DNA from: Osedax fenrisi
Lineage: Eukaryota > Annelida > Polychaeta > Sabellida > Siboglinidae
Length of the DNA stretch: 64,000 nucleotides
Assembly (NCBI GenBank): GCA_964019155.1
Contig: OZ025240.1
Location: 33,928,507 to 33,992,506, forward strand
Reading direction: 5' to 3'
Shown one piece after another: positions 11,322 through 23,559 of the stretch (its first letter is position 1; every line of letters starts with the position of its first letter). The notes under the pieces were generated by a model. It searched no databases. It saw nothing but the letters and a program-made list of their open reading frames with translations, and was not told the origin of the DNA. The position numbers and the translations under genes are program-made.

Positions 11322-14074
11322 ATAATATATTAGTAATATAATTGCTTTATATAATGCCATTTTAAAATAAAAATGTATTTGTATGCTATTTCTAAATTGA
11401 TTTCATAGATAATTTGTTCACAGTTACTAAATAACATATCATCAATCAATAGTATATAATACATTTTTTTTTCCGATTCTAACAAATGTATCCAAGCCGA
11501 TATCCCCTTAGAGTTTCATCCTACTATTTCGTATGATAAAACATCATTTAATTAAATATAAAATCGATATAGCATTGCATTTTTAGCACCACAACTTTAT
11601 AAATAATTATATTTTAAAGTATTTAGTTTAGGTTATTTTTGATTCTATTTAGTTTTAAATAATTGTCTCAAATAAAATTATGAAATCATCATAATTTAAC
11701 ATGACTAACAATCTTAATTTATAACATATATTATATATCACTATTGTGATATTATTTTATCATTTCCATATAATATGCACTCATAAATAGTACTTAATTT
11801 GTTGACAAATTTGAAAATTATGAATTATTCTTTATTTAATATAAATATATCTAATTTGTTAATTAAAAATTCATATGAAATGTTAACTATTTATAAATTA
11901 CTATGAGTGTACTATTCACAACTTTAATCATCATCAATTTACTATTTTACTGTTATAATATACAAATAAATATATTTTGCTATTTTTGATCAATAATATA
12001 TATATATATAATTATATTTTGATCAATGGTCCACACTTAATTTATTTAATGATTGCAAAGAAGGCATCGATAATACGTTCTATATCATACACCATTCAAT
12101 AACTATATACGTGTTGTTTCAGTGGCTAAGAAAAAAACAATCTTTGATGACAGACCCGAAGAAGTACAACAACTAACCTACATCATTAAACAGGATATCG
12201 GTGAATTAAACTCAAAGATTGCAGAATTACAACACGTTTACAAATAATTATTATACTAATTTAACATTAATTCACGATATATAATAATAATAATATACTA
12301 GTAATATAATTGCTTTATATCATGCCATTTTAAAATAAAAATTGCTTTTTATGCTATTTCTAAACTGATTTCATAGATAATTGTTCACAGTTACTAAATA
12401 ACATATCATTAATCATTAATACATTTACATTTTAAAATAATCAAGTTATATTTACATAATATATATTCTGTTGTTAACCTAACGTGTGTACATTATAGTT
12501 AGGAAGGGCACAGCACTACGGCAGCAATAAACAGAACCACTCCAAGACCGTAGTGGTCACTCTGCAGTCTAAACTAGCCACCATGTCTTCTTCCTTTAAG
12601 TCCGTTTTAGAAACAAGAACGGAGGTTAATATTCACAATGTTCTAAGATCTGTGTATATGATAACATTTAGTTGAAATTAATTATTCAATTTAATACATT
12701 TTATTTCTTTGAAATATTTAAATATTATAATTTAATATTAATTAAATTTACTTATTAGATTTTTGAAATTATACTATATTACTTACAATTTAATTTTTAT
12801 AAATTTACTACTTTTTACTTATATTTGACTAAAATATAATTTAATAAATAGTATTAATTTGTAATAAATATTTTCAAAAAAGAAAAATTATATAATATAT
12901 AATAATATTTATTATTATTTACAATTTAAATGCTAATATTGTATTACTTTATACCAATAATACTTACCATATTATACACCCGTATACACAATACTAATTA
13001 TACACCCGTATAAACACAGAACTTAAAGCAACAGAAAACTCGCAGAGATCATTTCTCAAATAATACTTCAATGGCTTCATCTTCATCACAGAATCATCGT
13101 AAGCTACTACACATACACATACAACACATACACACACTTACACATACACATACACTTGCACATACACACACGCACACATACACGCATGCACATACCATCG
13201 ATAGAGTGAGAAAGGTGATAAGCAATTGAATGTAGTGTATGGCACTTTGCGATAGAACGCTGCAAAATATGTACTTAATTTTAAATTAATATTATTCATT
13301 TATACATATATATTGATAATTAATAATTATTAGTAAATTAAAATTGGTAACTAATTTAATGTACTATCTATACTAAAAATAAAATTATATATTTAAAATA
13401 CATCATATCATACTATTTTATTGATATTTTATTGATATTTTATTTTATTTTATTTTATTTTATATTGACTTCTATCTAAATCCATTGATATAGATAGAAG
13501 TCACTTAAACTATTTCGATGATAAAATGTTTTAATATTTGACATATATAATATGACTAATATCCAATCAAAATCACTGATGCCATTATGTTAATTTATCG
13601 ATAAAATTGTCATTCGCGTGTCTATATTTTACATGCATTGCGTGCGTCAATTGCTTATCCACTTTCTTTATATCGATGACACATGTGTATACACACACGC
13701 ACCCACAAATACACACACACATACATATGCACGCACACATACACATGAATACACCCAATACAAGTACATAATCATATAAACATATTAATACTTTCAGATA
13801 TGAATTAAAAATTGAATTCTTTATAGTCAATATATAATAAAGTTATAACGTATTATTAATTTTATATATAGATCCAATTTAGTGATTTAATAATTCTCAA
13901 TCATAATTATTATACCATATGTATGTATTAATATATATAATTAATATATATATATATTAAAAATGCGTATCTATTACATTACTAATTTTTTTTAAATTCA
14001 TATAAACTCAGTGATTTAATATTACTTACATGTAAATTTGTGACCACACCAACATTGTACGAATGAATATTCAA

Positions 14075-14108
<34 letters not shown>

Positions 14109-15864
14109 TTTTTGTAAACAGCTAAGATTATAAAATTGTTAACATATATATTTATGCATATAACATATATTATATAATATATATGTATGCTAGTATAAAT
14201 AAGATAATTAGAAATAATGCTATATCGTATCTCAGATGAGGCCCAGCTTAACACAATCACAATACCATTTTTACTACAGAAGGATCGGTGTTAATGCAAG
14301 ATGAGACCAAGGATCACACAATAAACATGGGGGACAGCGACAGATACACACAACAGATGCAGTTAATCGACCAACAGGTAGTTCATGTAATACCACCATT
14401 GCATGGGCTATACGCTACGCTTACATATATAGCCTGTGTGATATCTTAGCCCTGATTATCTAACCCTAAATGTGGCTGGAATTAACATTGGCTGCATATG
14501 ATTGCATGCTTTTCAAATTGAATATTCTAGTAGCACATGGGTGGCTCAGTAGACTAGGGCGTAAGACACACAAACAGTAGGGTGTGGGTTAAAGCACCGT
14601 CCAGACCATTAAAATAGATCTTAAAATAATATTTAGAATTCTGCTATTGTTAAAACCGTGGATACCTTATGACGATATAATGACATGAGAGCGTCCTCGA
14701 AGGGACATTAGAGCCATATATGGTTATTTGTAAAATGTTCATCTAAGTTCATGAATGTGTATTTCAATACCCATTATATGTTTTTAAAATGTTATTTTAA
14801 ATTATTTAATTATTATATACGCTAGAACATAAATATTAAAATTTAGTAGAAAATAGAAAGCAAATATTTTAAAATATAATAATAAATATGTATGTAATAT
14901 TTACTGTTATATATATATGATACATAAATAAACGCATATTTTACAATTAAAAATAATAATTAGTAATTATTGATTTATATTCATAAAATTTACAAAATAG
15001 TATACAATTATATATTATTATTATAAAGCATATTACAGTTCTATAAGTAAATCTCGTAATTACAATAGTTCCCATTGTATCAATAACTGAATTTGCAGGA
15101 TGAATACATATCCAGCAGGGCGAATACAATGCAAAACATTGAGTCTACGATCGTTGAACTGGGCGGAATATTCCAGCAGCTCGCACACATGGTCAAAGAA
15201 CAGGATGAAGTCGTTCAAAGGTTCCGATCCATATAGCACACTAACACTGTATTGATTGTAACATATTGCTATACAGCATCCATGGCACATAACAGGCTTG
15301 ATAAGCCTTTAGCTTCTATATCTTTCCTGTCTTTACCCATATATGAATACAGATTGTATGCGAAGTAGTAACAAAAAAATAGAAAACTACAAAATATGTG
15401 GCGGGCGGCGCACGTCTCACAAATTAAATTTCAGTGAACGAATATATTAATAATTAGCATTATATGATATATAACCTAATTTTACATTGTGCACACTGCA
15501 CCCAAACAGAGATATTATTACACAGCTATACATGTGTAATTCGGGGATAAAGAAACAATATATATACATTGTATATTGTGCCACCCGCCACATATTTTGT
15601 AGTTTTCTATATTTTTGTTGCTACTTCACAGATCCCCCAACATATGAATACTATATAATCTATTATTCGCTGTATAGTATACACCCATGATTGCACTCCG
15701 ATAGGATTGATTCCAACGTGGAAGATACTCATCTGAACGTGGAGGCTGCGCATTCGGAGATTCTCAAGTATTTCCAGTCGGTGACCTCGAACCGTTGGCT
15801 GATGATCAAAATATTCGGCGTATTAATCGTATTCTTCATTATCTTTGTTGTTTTCATGGTATAG
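8764..15864 (+). CDS. STX5: Syntaxin-5, Golgi Qa-SNARE (9 coding exons, complete)
   Basis: Coding exons: 8764-8997, 9559-9626, 10013-10068, 12123-12235, 12499-12624, 13020-13098, 14280-14377, 15099-15220 and 15705-15864. All introns are GT-AG and phases agree. Total is 1056 nt, 351 residues plus TAG, against about 355 in human. Order: N-terminal tail with RRR at residues 4-6 and a Pro-rich linker; conserved DRTKEF (about 62-67); Habc region including AKSIGKDLS, YAKLEKLTLLAKKKTIFDD and LTYIIKQDI; LQSKLATMSSSFKSVLETRT; SNARE motif about 255-322 with zero-layer Gln at residue 293 (HMVKEQDEVVQRID); then NRWLMIKIF and a tail anchor at 330-351. Syntaxin-5 is the Qa-SNARE for ER-Golgi and intra-Golgi vesicle fusion. 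The start is the ATG at 8764, matching the family long form; an in-frame Met at residue 59 (DEDMSAHDRT) matches the known internal start. Introns hold a SINE and a MITE. Confidence 0.95.
13100..13196. repeat. (CACATA)n microsatellite in STX5 intron 6
   Basis: Irregular CA/CACATA repeat directly after the exon-6 donor at 13099. A second CA/GT-type tract lies at 13683-13755. Open frames over these tracts are low-complexity artefacts. Confidence 0.8.
14533..14765 (+). repeat. tRNA-derived SINE with conserved tail (STX5 intron 7)
   Basis: The head has an A-box-like gggtggctcagtagactagg and a B-box-like gtgtgggttaaagcacc about 35 bases later, the layout of a pol III promoter from a tRNA. The body contains agatcttaaaataatattta. 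The 3' part, cgaagggacattagagccat followed by atatggttat and ttcatctaagttc, recurs at 48190-48305 (-) and 51785-51905 (+). Three dispersed copies with the same 3' block support a genuine SINE family. Confidence 0.7.
15358..15634. mobile_element. Short MITE with ~45-bp inverted repeats (STX5 intron 8)
   Basis: Left end gaagtagtaacaaaaaaata then gaaaactacaaaatatgtgg and cggg. The inverted copy lies at 15589-15634 on the other side of about 190 bp. There is no coding capacity. The ends differ by only a few bases. A target-site duplication is not obvious. Confidence 0.65.
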
Positions 15865-17500
15865 AATGACCCCCACCTCCCCTGGATGACATGTATGTGA
15901 CCCCAACTCCGACGCACAAACTTAATCATCGCCCTTATAATATATCCGACGTTACTTATTTCATTAATCATTATAATATTTGATTCTATTATGTATATAT
16001 TATTTTACATTTACTACTTTATTTTAGATATTATTTGATTTAATATATATATATATATATATATATATGATCCTGTATTAAATATTGATGTATCGATGTA
16101 TTATTTATTAGTGATATATAAATTTATATATATATATATATATATCTACAATCCACATTTTATGTAGAAAATACCTACTAATATTATTTAAATAAATATA
16201 AAATTTAATAAAATATATAATGTATCATGTTAATACATTTATTTATATATAATATATATATATATATTTCTGTTGGAAAATTGTATTGCTAAATTCTACA
16301 TTTAGATTCAATGTTATCATATATGCAGAAAGTTATTAATGAGTAAATTATATTTTTTTCATGAATTCGCTATATTAAATTTCTGTAAGAAATTATTTTA
16401 TATAATTTATAACTGATATGAAAACTTACAAATTCTAGTAATATTATTATATTAAAGTACTTATTATACAGATGTTGCTGTAATATAATGTAGGCACTAT
16501 CATATGTATCTTCATTATTGCTAGGTATATAATTATTAAGTTTATAACAATATCTCATTAATATTTGTGAGTGATGTATAGATGTGCTTGTATTAAGTAG
16601 TATTAGTACATGTAGGTACACCATACAGAGAATTCATTTTACGATAACATTAATATAATGTGATGACAACTTATTTCATTATGAAATGGGATCACTAGAA
16701 ATATATTATTTGTTTGCAGAAGAGGAATAATGAAAATTAGGTGAATAATATGAATATTTCGTTTTATTTACATTTTATATACATACAAGTTTATTAAATA
16801 TTGGAATAATATGTATATTACATAATAGTATTAGTATTGATGGATAATTATAGAGCAATATGTTAGTTTTGTTATAATATTTTATTTAATTAAATAGTGA
16901 TTGAGTTGTAGATAAGAAGCTTTCATTTATAATTAGTTATGCAGTTGTAAAGCTTATATATATATTAGTATATAAAAGTGTTAACATGATTATAAAATAT
17001 ACAAATTGTCTTATTTTACAAAATATGCAATGTATGATATAGAAAGATATGTTATAGCAGTGCGCTATTGAATTATGAAGATTAATCTTGGGATATTTTA
17101 GAAGAAAATTAATTATATAATAATAATAAGTAAGATTTAGTATGAATGTATGTGAAGTAGTATATAAGTTATACATTGCACTGGTGGCCCCAATTCGGTG
17201 CATTTATAACATATAGGATATATATCCTACATATTCTCTAACACCAGTATTACTCCATTCTTAAACTACAATGGCTACCAATAAGACACTCATATACTTT
17301 ACAATAATCTAAAACAGTATATTGCCTACATATAAAGACACGTAGGTTAAGAGTGTATTTATTTGCCAGATCATACCGCGACATAGTATATTCTATAGCT
17401 TCATGTAACTATTTTATTAATACATATACATTTTGGTTCAATATCGGTGATGCGCTGAAGGTTAACCCAGTTAATAGCTTCGAATCTTTATATGATCATA
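15865..17500. other. STX5 3' flank and AT-rich intergenic DNA
   Basis: Contains the presumed 3' untranslated region of syntaxin-5 and several (AT)n runs (16041-16068, 16128-16144, 16253-16268). Open frames at 16370-16624 and 16937-17203 (-) have no family features and AT-driven composition. No gene is supported. Confidence 0.5.
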
Positions 17501-17504
17501 ATAT

Positions 17505-17645
17505 CAGTATAATAGCATAACTAATAGTCTCACATGTTTACATTGTGCTATTATGCTGCTATTAAAATTCTATTATACTACTATTAATAATAGCATAATT
17601 ATGCTCATGTTAATTTGTAATGCTATTATGTTGCTATTATATTGT
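17505..17645. repeat. Partial copy of the tgctattatgctgctatta foldback family
   Basis: It contains acatgtttacattgtgctat then tatgctgctattaa, matching an arm of the foldback element at 59765-60092, followed by reiterated tgctattat words. It appears to be a truncated relative. Confidence 0.6.
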
Positions 17646-18109
17646 TAAATTTGACAAGTCTGACGCATATATGCATATACAATAATTATCTACATTTTTT
17701 TAAAATGTTGGGTAGGTTCTTAATACCCATATAATATGGGCCATATTTAAATGAAAAAAATGTCGTGGTCGAATCCATAATCAACACCATGTGTAAAATC
17801 ACTCTTAACGTAGGTAGCCATTATTCTTCACTTGACCACTTAACCGTAGGCATCCATTATCTATCTCCTATCTACACTATATCATACTTTAATCAACATC
17901 GTAACCACACGATCAACTAATTCATTCATACCTGCAACTCACCTCAATATACAAACTGTACTCAATAAATATACTCGTTTGGTCAATATCAGCTCTTTAT
18001 ATATGACATTCTACTTTCCCCTACAGGCCTGTACACAATAAACAAGTATTTACCTATGAAGGCTGTATTATTTATTTCAAATACTCAATCCTATATGAAT
18101 AGATATTTC
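17646..18109. other. Intergenic, no supported feature
   Basis: No coding segment or RNA gene recognised. Weak repeats such as cttaacgtaggtagcc (17815) and ttaaccgtaggcatcc (17848) are visible but unexplained. Confidence 0.4.
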
Positions 18110-18117
18110 AGTATAGT

Positions 18118-19299
18118 CAGTGATGGCACGATCACGAATTTTCACGATCGCCGATCGTCGATCAATTTTGTCGATAATTTTCTAACGATCGTCGATCTTT
18201 TTACTCAATCATTTTTTAACGATCGTCGATCGCGATCTCGATCATCGATCGCCGATCGTGGATCTCGATCGTATTATTATATAAGCGTATGAATTACCGG
18301 ATGCTGCATGAACCACTAATGATCCACGCATTACTCGCGAGTACTCACGCATTGACACCGTCATATCAATATATTTATATATATATAAATATACCAATGT
18401 ATCTTTTTTACTAATGTAATCGTAATGTTTTACCGCGCGAGACATGCAAGATCAAACAATACGTTTAATTATATAATCTATTATAGAGTCTCTATAGAGC
18501 GTATACGCCAAAAATGAGTCAAAGTTAACTGTCCATTTCCCTGTAGGCGTATTATATATATATATATATCTTTATATATATTTATATCCTATAGGACTAT
18601 AACTTTATTCATATTTTAGATCATTATAAGTTCTAAGATATACAATGTCTTGGATAAATTCGCCCTTTATTAAATCAAATATTTATTTTAATTACTTAAA
18701 AATAATTAATAATAAAGTTGAAGCATCATGCAAGATTTGTAGAAAAAAAATAATAGCTTGGATTTCGTTATCATCAAATTTAAGACGTCATTACAAAACT
18801 GTACATCATACTAAATTAGATGAATATGATAGAGTAAAATGTGAACACAATGAGAATAGTAAAATAAGATAACATCAAGAACCTTCAGAACTATCCTATA
18901 CTAAAAATATTAAACAATCTTCATTGTTCAATTATCAATCGAGCAATCGACTACAATATCACATGTAGAAACTGACAAATAACCAAAATGTCTAATAAAT
19001 ACTATAGTATATGACTTTATATACAGTATATGACTATACGAGTATATGACTATATAAGACAGTATATGACTATACATATTACATATATTATATGACTCAA
19101 ATTAGTATTGTTAACAATAAAGATTTCAAAGAATATGTAAGGGGTAATTACCTTAACGTAAGTTATAAATTCATTCTATCTAATATGATATTATATATAT
19201 CTAATTTTGTTCACGATCGTCGATCGCGATCAGGTGCTGACGATCGTCGATCATTTTACTCGATCATTTTCAAACGATCGTCGATCGTGCCCATCACTG
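18118..19299 (+). mobile_element. hAT-superfamily DNA transposon, internally deleted, with intact ends
   Basis: Terminal inverted repeats: left CAGTGATGGCACGATC, right (reverse complement) CAGTGATGGGCACGATC. They are flanked by a perfect 8-bp target-site duplication AGTATAGT at 18110-18117 and 19300-19307. An 8-bp duplication and CAGTG..GGGCA ends are hAT hallmarks. Both subterminal regions (18140-18275 and 19213-19290) carry clustered acgatcgtcgatcg-type palindromes, typical of transposase-binding repeats. The 1182-bp interior keeps a BED zinc-finger fragment but no catalytic or dimerisation domain, so this copy is non-autonomous. Confidence 0.92.
18645..18872 (+). pseudogene. BED-type zinc finger fragment of hAT transposase
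   Basis: The 75-residue frame shows CKICRKKI ... SLSSNLRRHYKTVH. This fits the BED finger Cx2C...Hx4H, with an aromatic residue ahead (SWINSPF at the N-terminus). BED fingers are the usual N-terminal DNA-binding domain of hAT transposases. The frame stops at 18870-18872 and no downstream transposase core is present before the element ends at 19299. It lies entirely inside the hAT element described above. It could instead be a first exon whose partners were deleted. Confidence 0.75.
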
Positions 19300-19481
19300 A
19301 GTATAGTGAACATGTAGGTATTATATTATACCTACCATTATTATACCATGGCATATAGGAACATATATTAAAGCATGCGGTGTCTAGTGACTACATCTAA
19401 ATATAGCTTTATTTTCAAACTCTGATGTTTATATTGTGCATCAGTATCAATGGGTAAACATCATTTAACACATGTGTAGAC

Positions 19482-19905
19482 TATATATCCACATTATTAG
19501 AAGTTTTAGTATGTTTTTCAAGTAGTTTTCCTACTTCCATTACCGCACTGTTTTGTACGGAGTTGGCAAACCTTCTGTAATACATCGCCGTGACCTCACC
19601 AAACCGTTCCGTTAAGATTTGGAATATATTTGAATACATTGGAAGGCCGTCACAGTCATCATTGATAAGTCACCATTAGGGGCGCTGCAACAGGGTGACG
19701 GGGCCCCCACTTTAAAATCTAGGGGGACCTCCTATGTATTTATGGCCCCCCACCACTTTTACCACAATATTTATTTTGATTGGTTGGCCCCCTACATACA
19801 CACCATCGTTCCAGCGCCCCTAGTCACCATACGATTGATACACTTTCATCCACCGTGTTAACTGTATCCGCAATAGTGTATTGATTATACTGATTATACT
19901 ATATA
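19482..19905 (-). pseudogene. Decayed coding-like segment of unknown family, split by a MITE
   Basis: Minus strand, 19664 down to 19482: an open stretch of about 60 codons with unusually balanced codon use, including DDCDGLPMYSNIFQILTERF then GEVTAMYYRRFANSVQNSAV and MEVGKLLEKH, ending in TAG. If the 146-bp MITE at 19677-19822 and one copy of its duplication are left out, the same frame continues upstream with TIADTVNTVDESVSIVW after a single TGA. I do not recognise the family. It may be an old exon, a processed copy or part of a transposon. It lacks a clear splice acceptor and an initiating ATG in good context. Confidence 0.35.
19677..19822. mobile_element. 146-bp hAT-type MITE with perfect 8-bp target duplication
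   Basis: The ends are TAGGGGCGCTG and its exact reverse complement CAGCGCCCCTA, flanked by GTCACCAT at 19669-19676 and 19823-19830. The interior is GC-rich (ggggcccccac, ggccccccacc), unlike everything around it. There is no coding capacity. An 8-bp duplication suggests mobilisation by a hAT transposase. A perfect duplication suggests a fairly recent insertion. Confidence 0.9.
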
Positions 19906-19973
19906 GTAATGCATCATCTCGTCATGATATCATATAGATAACATATTACATAATAACAGTTTCACTATGTATA

Positions 19974-20009
<36 letters not shown>

Positions 20010-20995
20010 TCATTCGCATAATTAGTAGATTCATTTAAAGTTAATCATTAGGTATAATTTATACTTTATAAGCCTAAATTATTACATCGATTTAAATAGG
20101 TCATAATTATGACCCACTAAAACATGATTTTTAAAATAAAATAAAATGTATTTAAAAACTAAATTTACCATAAACTATATTTATAATTATAAACATTATT
20201 TAATTTAAAATAAACAATTATAAGGTAAGTTTTAAATTAAAACTATTTTTATTGTAATATACTATAATATATATATGTGTGTATATGTGTATTATTATGT
20301 GTGCGTATACGTGCGATTACGTGTATTCATATGTATGTGTTTATATGAATTACATACTTTTAGAATATATATATATATATATATATATAATTTCTAGGTA
20401 TATCTGACCACTTATATCCTTCTAGATATACTCCTCTTATTATCGCAATACTATTTACGAACTGTTATCAGTACTCTTACCTTTAATTAATTTTATTTTT
20501 ATTGTCCATATATACGTGAGATTTATGCTATTTTTATTTTCGATTATCATATATTATAATTTTCGTAATATATGTTGAATTAATTACATCATATCTACAC
20601 ATAATTATTATAGAATAATAATAACATACCCCAGACTCAGTACTATATAGTACTTTAGAACATATTTATAAATATGTTTACCTACTTCGTACACGACATA
20701 CAAGTATTACGCCATACATACGGGTATTACGTACTTAAAGAAAGGACATGCCCTTGCTTAAAGGTCATTATTCAAAGGTCACTAAAATCATTATTTTAAT
20801 TCATTCATTCAATTAATCAACCATTGTTTAACATTCTTCTTATATTTATTGCACAGTTATTTAGTATTATTAATTATATATCTATGTTTGGTATCCATTA
20901 TTAATTATTGCATACTTGTATTCCCTATTATTCCATAGTATTCCCTATATGTCGATATATATGTATAGTTAAATGACTAATCATAACAGCTGTTA
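19831..20995. other. AT-rich intergenic stretch
   Basis: Contains (AT)n at 19978-20005 and 20365-20388 and a GT-rich stretch around 20270-20345. Apart from the upstream part of the decayed segment described at 19482-19905, no gene is seen. Confidence 0.5.
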
Positions 20996-20999
20996 TAAT

Positions 21000-22480
21000 C
21001 AATTATATATGTGTGTATGTTTGTGAATATGTGTATGTATACACATTGACACATTGACAATGTGTGTGAACAATCGGCCATCCGTGGGAGAGATTATTAT
21101 GTTGGCGTTTGAAGGAAGAGGTTGATGTAATTGTTCGAAGGTGGTAGGGTAGGGATTTCCAATGATAAGGGGCAGATAGGGCAAAGGAGCGTATATGGGA
21201 GGAGTGGAGGTTGTATAGGTGGGGTGTAGTAAGGAGAAATGTGTTGGATGATCGGGTGTGGATTGGAGTAGTGGGTGTGTATAGATGGATAAGGGAGGCA
21301 AGGTAGTCTGGGGAGTTGTGATGTATGGCTTTGTGGATTGTCAGGGAAAGTTTGTATTTAATACGGTAGGAGACTGGGAGCCAGTGTATTGTTTGATGAG
21401 AGGTGTAATGGAATAAGAGGAACGACGGTTCAGTAGATGGACGCAACGTACTACATACTTTAAAGACGTTACAGTTTAATAAGCTTTTAGGCGGGGAGAT
21501 TGAATAGTAGTTTGATATTGAATTGAATGGTTGTTGCAATAGTCGAATAGGGGTAGTATATAGGAGGAGGACATGGTAACATCAATGGGGAAGGGAATGG
21601 AGCGTCGAATTAGGCGGAAGCAGTGTAAGTGGTAGTGGATGGATTTGTGCATGTGGGCAATGTGAGTATCAAGGGAAAGAGTGGAGTCGATGTGTAGGTC
21701 AATGTTACGGACATGTCTAGAGTAGGGGAGGGTAGTCATGATTAGTAAGATGGGGTGGTTCAGAGAGGGTGGAGGAACGTAGGGAGAAAGAAAGCTTCAG
21801 TTTTGGTGGGGTTAAGTTTAAGGGAGTTGGAAGTAAGCAATTAGTATATGGAGTTGATGCAAGAGGATAGTCGGTTGGGGGCATGAGTGGGGGAGTCGGT
21901 GCAGTTAAGGTAGAGTTGAAGGTCATCGGTGTAGGTATGAAAGGAAATGTCTGGGTAGACAGTCAAGATTTGGAACATGGGGAGGAGATAAATGTTAAAA
22001 AGGAGAGGACCAAGAACAGAACCATGGGGAACACCATGGGTGATAGAGCGGGGGAGATGAGTGTGAGTTGATCCTATCATAGAAGAACGATTGAAAATGT
22101 AAGAGGTGAACCAATTGAGGTCGATGCCAGTAATGCCAATGTTTGAAAGTTGGTAGATGAGGAAGTTGTGGTCAAGGGTGTCAAAGGCGGAAGACATGTC
22201 AAGGAGGACGATTATGGAACAACGGTTATTGTTTAGACCAGATAATAAGTCAGCGGTAATGAGTGTTAGCGCGGATTCGGTGGATTTATGGGGAAGGTAT
22301 ACCTATAGGCACTCTTAAAGATGTTGGGGATTGTATTGGTTGTAAGGTATGTGATAAGTTGGGAGGAGATAACACGTTCAAGGATCTTAGAGTGGATTGA
22401 GAGGTTAGAGATAGGTCGGTAGTTGGAGGGAGACAGAGAATCAAGGTGGGGATTTTTAAGGATAGGGGTGATGTATATAT
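21000..22480 (-). pseudogene. CR1/L2-like non-LTR retrotransposon, 5'-truncated and decayed
   Basis: Minus strand, 22480 towards 21000. Reverse transcriptase blocks are recognisable in order: TPILKNPHLDSLSPSNYRPI, SNLSIHSKILERVI, TESALTLITADLL, DMSSAFDTLDHNFLIYQLSN, GIDLNWFTSYIFNRSS, THGVPHGSVLGPLLFNIYLL, SFHTYTDDLQLYL. The thumb and C-terminal region follow: RHVRNIDLHIDSTLSLDTHI, WLPVSYRIKYKLSLTIHKAI, SFALSAPYHWKSLPYHLRT. Changes at conserved sites (YADD to YTDD, GVPQG to GVPHG) and frameshifts (near 22285 and in the thumb region) show it is inactive. It ends in a TG/CATA-rich 3' tail near 21000. The 5' end is cut at about 22480, beside an (AT)n run. Plus-strand open frame 21883-22071 is only its shadow. 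Confidence 0.92.
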
Positions 22481-22508
22481 TATAGGTATATTAATATATT
22501 AATAATAA

Positions 22509-22556
<48 letters not shown>

Positions 22557-22657
22557 CATATGTATTATAAAATAATACATATTTACTTTGTATTTAGGTA
22601 CATTATGCTAATAATATACCTTATTGATAATTCTACAGTTTATACGATTATAACAAA

Positions 22658-23200
22658 ATGTCATTTACTTCTGGATACAAGAGACAATGCCCTACTAACG
22701 AGAGCGTACCATACGACTATGGTAACGAAGTACGTGATACTTACTTTGTACCTCAGGTACACTGCGTATTCGATGTACCCACTCGGGTACCCGTCATCCA
22801 AGGTCCGCATTCGACGAACCAACGACTAATGAATAACGCGTATACCGTTCGTTTCGGTCTGACCGAGATCCAGACATTTCGTCTACCCACTTCTGGCACC
22901 GGGCACAACAACAATCAACAGCCAATCAGCGAACGGATCATCTTCTTGATCACGCAGTCAGGCTTGCAGTCTGGAGGCTGTTTAACTATAATCAATGATA
23001 ACGGTAGGTCCATAGCGTATGACTTCTAGAGTGATAGAGTATTAAATGAATATTACATATTAATTAGCTATATGAAATATAAAGTTTATTTTATCATATT
23101 TATAAGACTAATATATTTGTAATAATAATAATATTTATGATTATTACAAAATCTTTATATAGTAATACATAATTATAAATATAGGTTTATATATATCATT

Positions 23201-23252
<52 letters not shown>

Positions 23253-23452
23253 AATATGTATTTATTATCATATGTTAATATAAATGTATGATGTTACATG
23301 TGATCCTACCTATGTTACAAAGTTAATTCATTAATTGCCCACATTTTAGTTAGATCCGCATACAATGGTTATACGAATATATAATAACAGATGGAACACG
23401 CGTGTGCTATTGGATTAACGAGAGAAGTGTATACTGTAATAGTATATCATAA
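22658..23452 (+). CDS. Unrecognised small gene, two-exon model (135 residues)
   Basis: An ATG at 22658 opens a GC-rich frame of 123 codons ending in TAG at 23029. Twenty-six bases before the stop lies a good donor (23004, gtaggt). Using it (exon 1 22658-23003, phase 1) and the acceptor at 23390 (aataacag) gives a second exon 23391-23452, which reads in frame as DGTRVCYWINERSVYCNS and stops at TAA; this is also unusually GC-rich. An alternative acceptor lies at 23349. The protein starts MSFTSGYKRQCPTNESV, contains CVFDVPTRVPVIQGP and SERIIFLITQSGLQSG, and has no signal peptide, membrane segment or domain I recognise. A possible 5' untranslated intron ends at ttctacag (22636). The gene sits next to a dead LINE but is intact. 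That it is coding is inferred from composition. Confidence 0.5.
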
Positions 23453-23559
23453 TAAGTGTATAATATGTAATGCAGAAATGCATATTTATATAAAAATAAT
23501 AAAAAAATTAAAAATTAAATCTTTATATATTTTGTATATAACTCTAAATTACATAACAC

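Noticed and set aside
13585..14260. Minus-strand open frames in STX5 introns
   Set aside because: They are low-complexity translations of CA and AT repeats within introns of a well-supported gene.
18056..18292. Open frame over the left end of the hAT element
   Set aside because: It is formed by the subterminal gatcgtcgatcg palindromes, crosses the element boundary, and has no family features.
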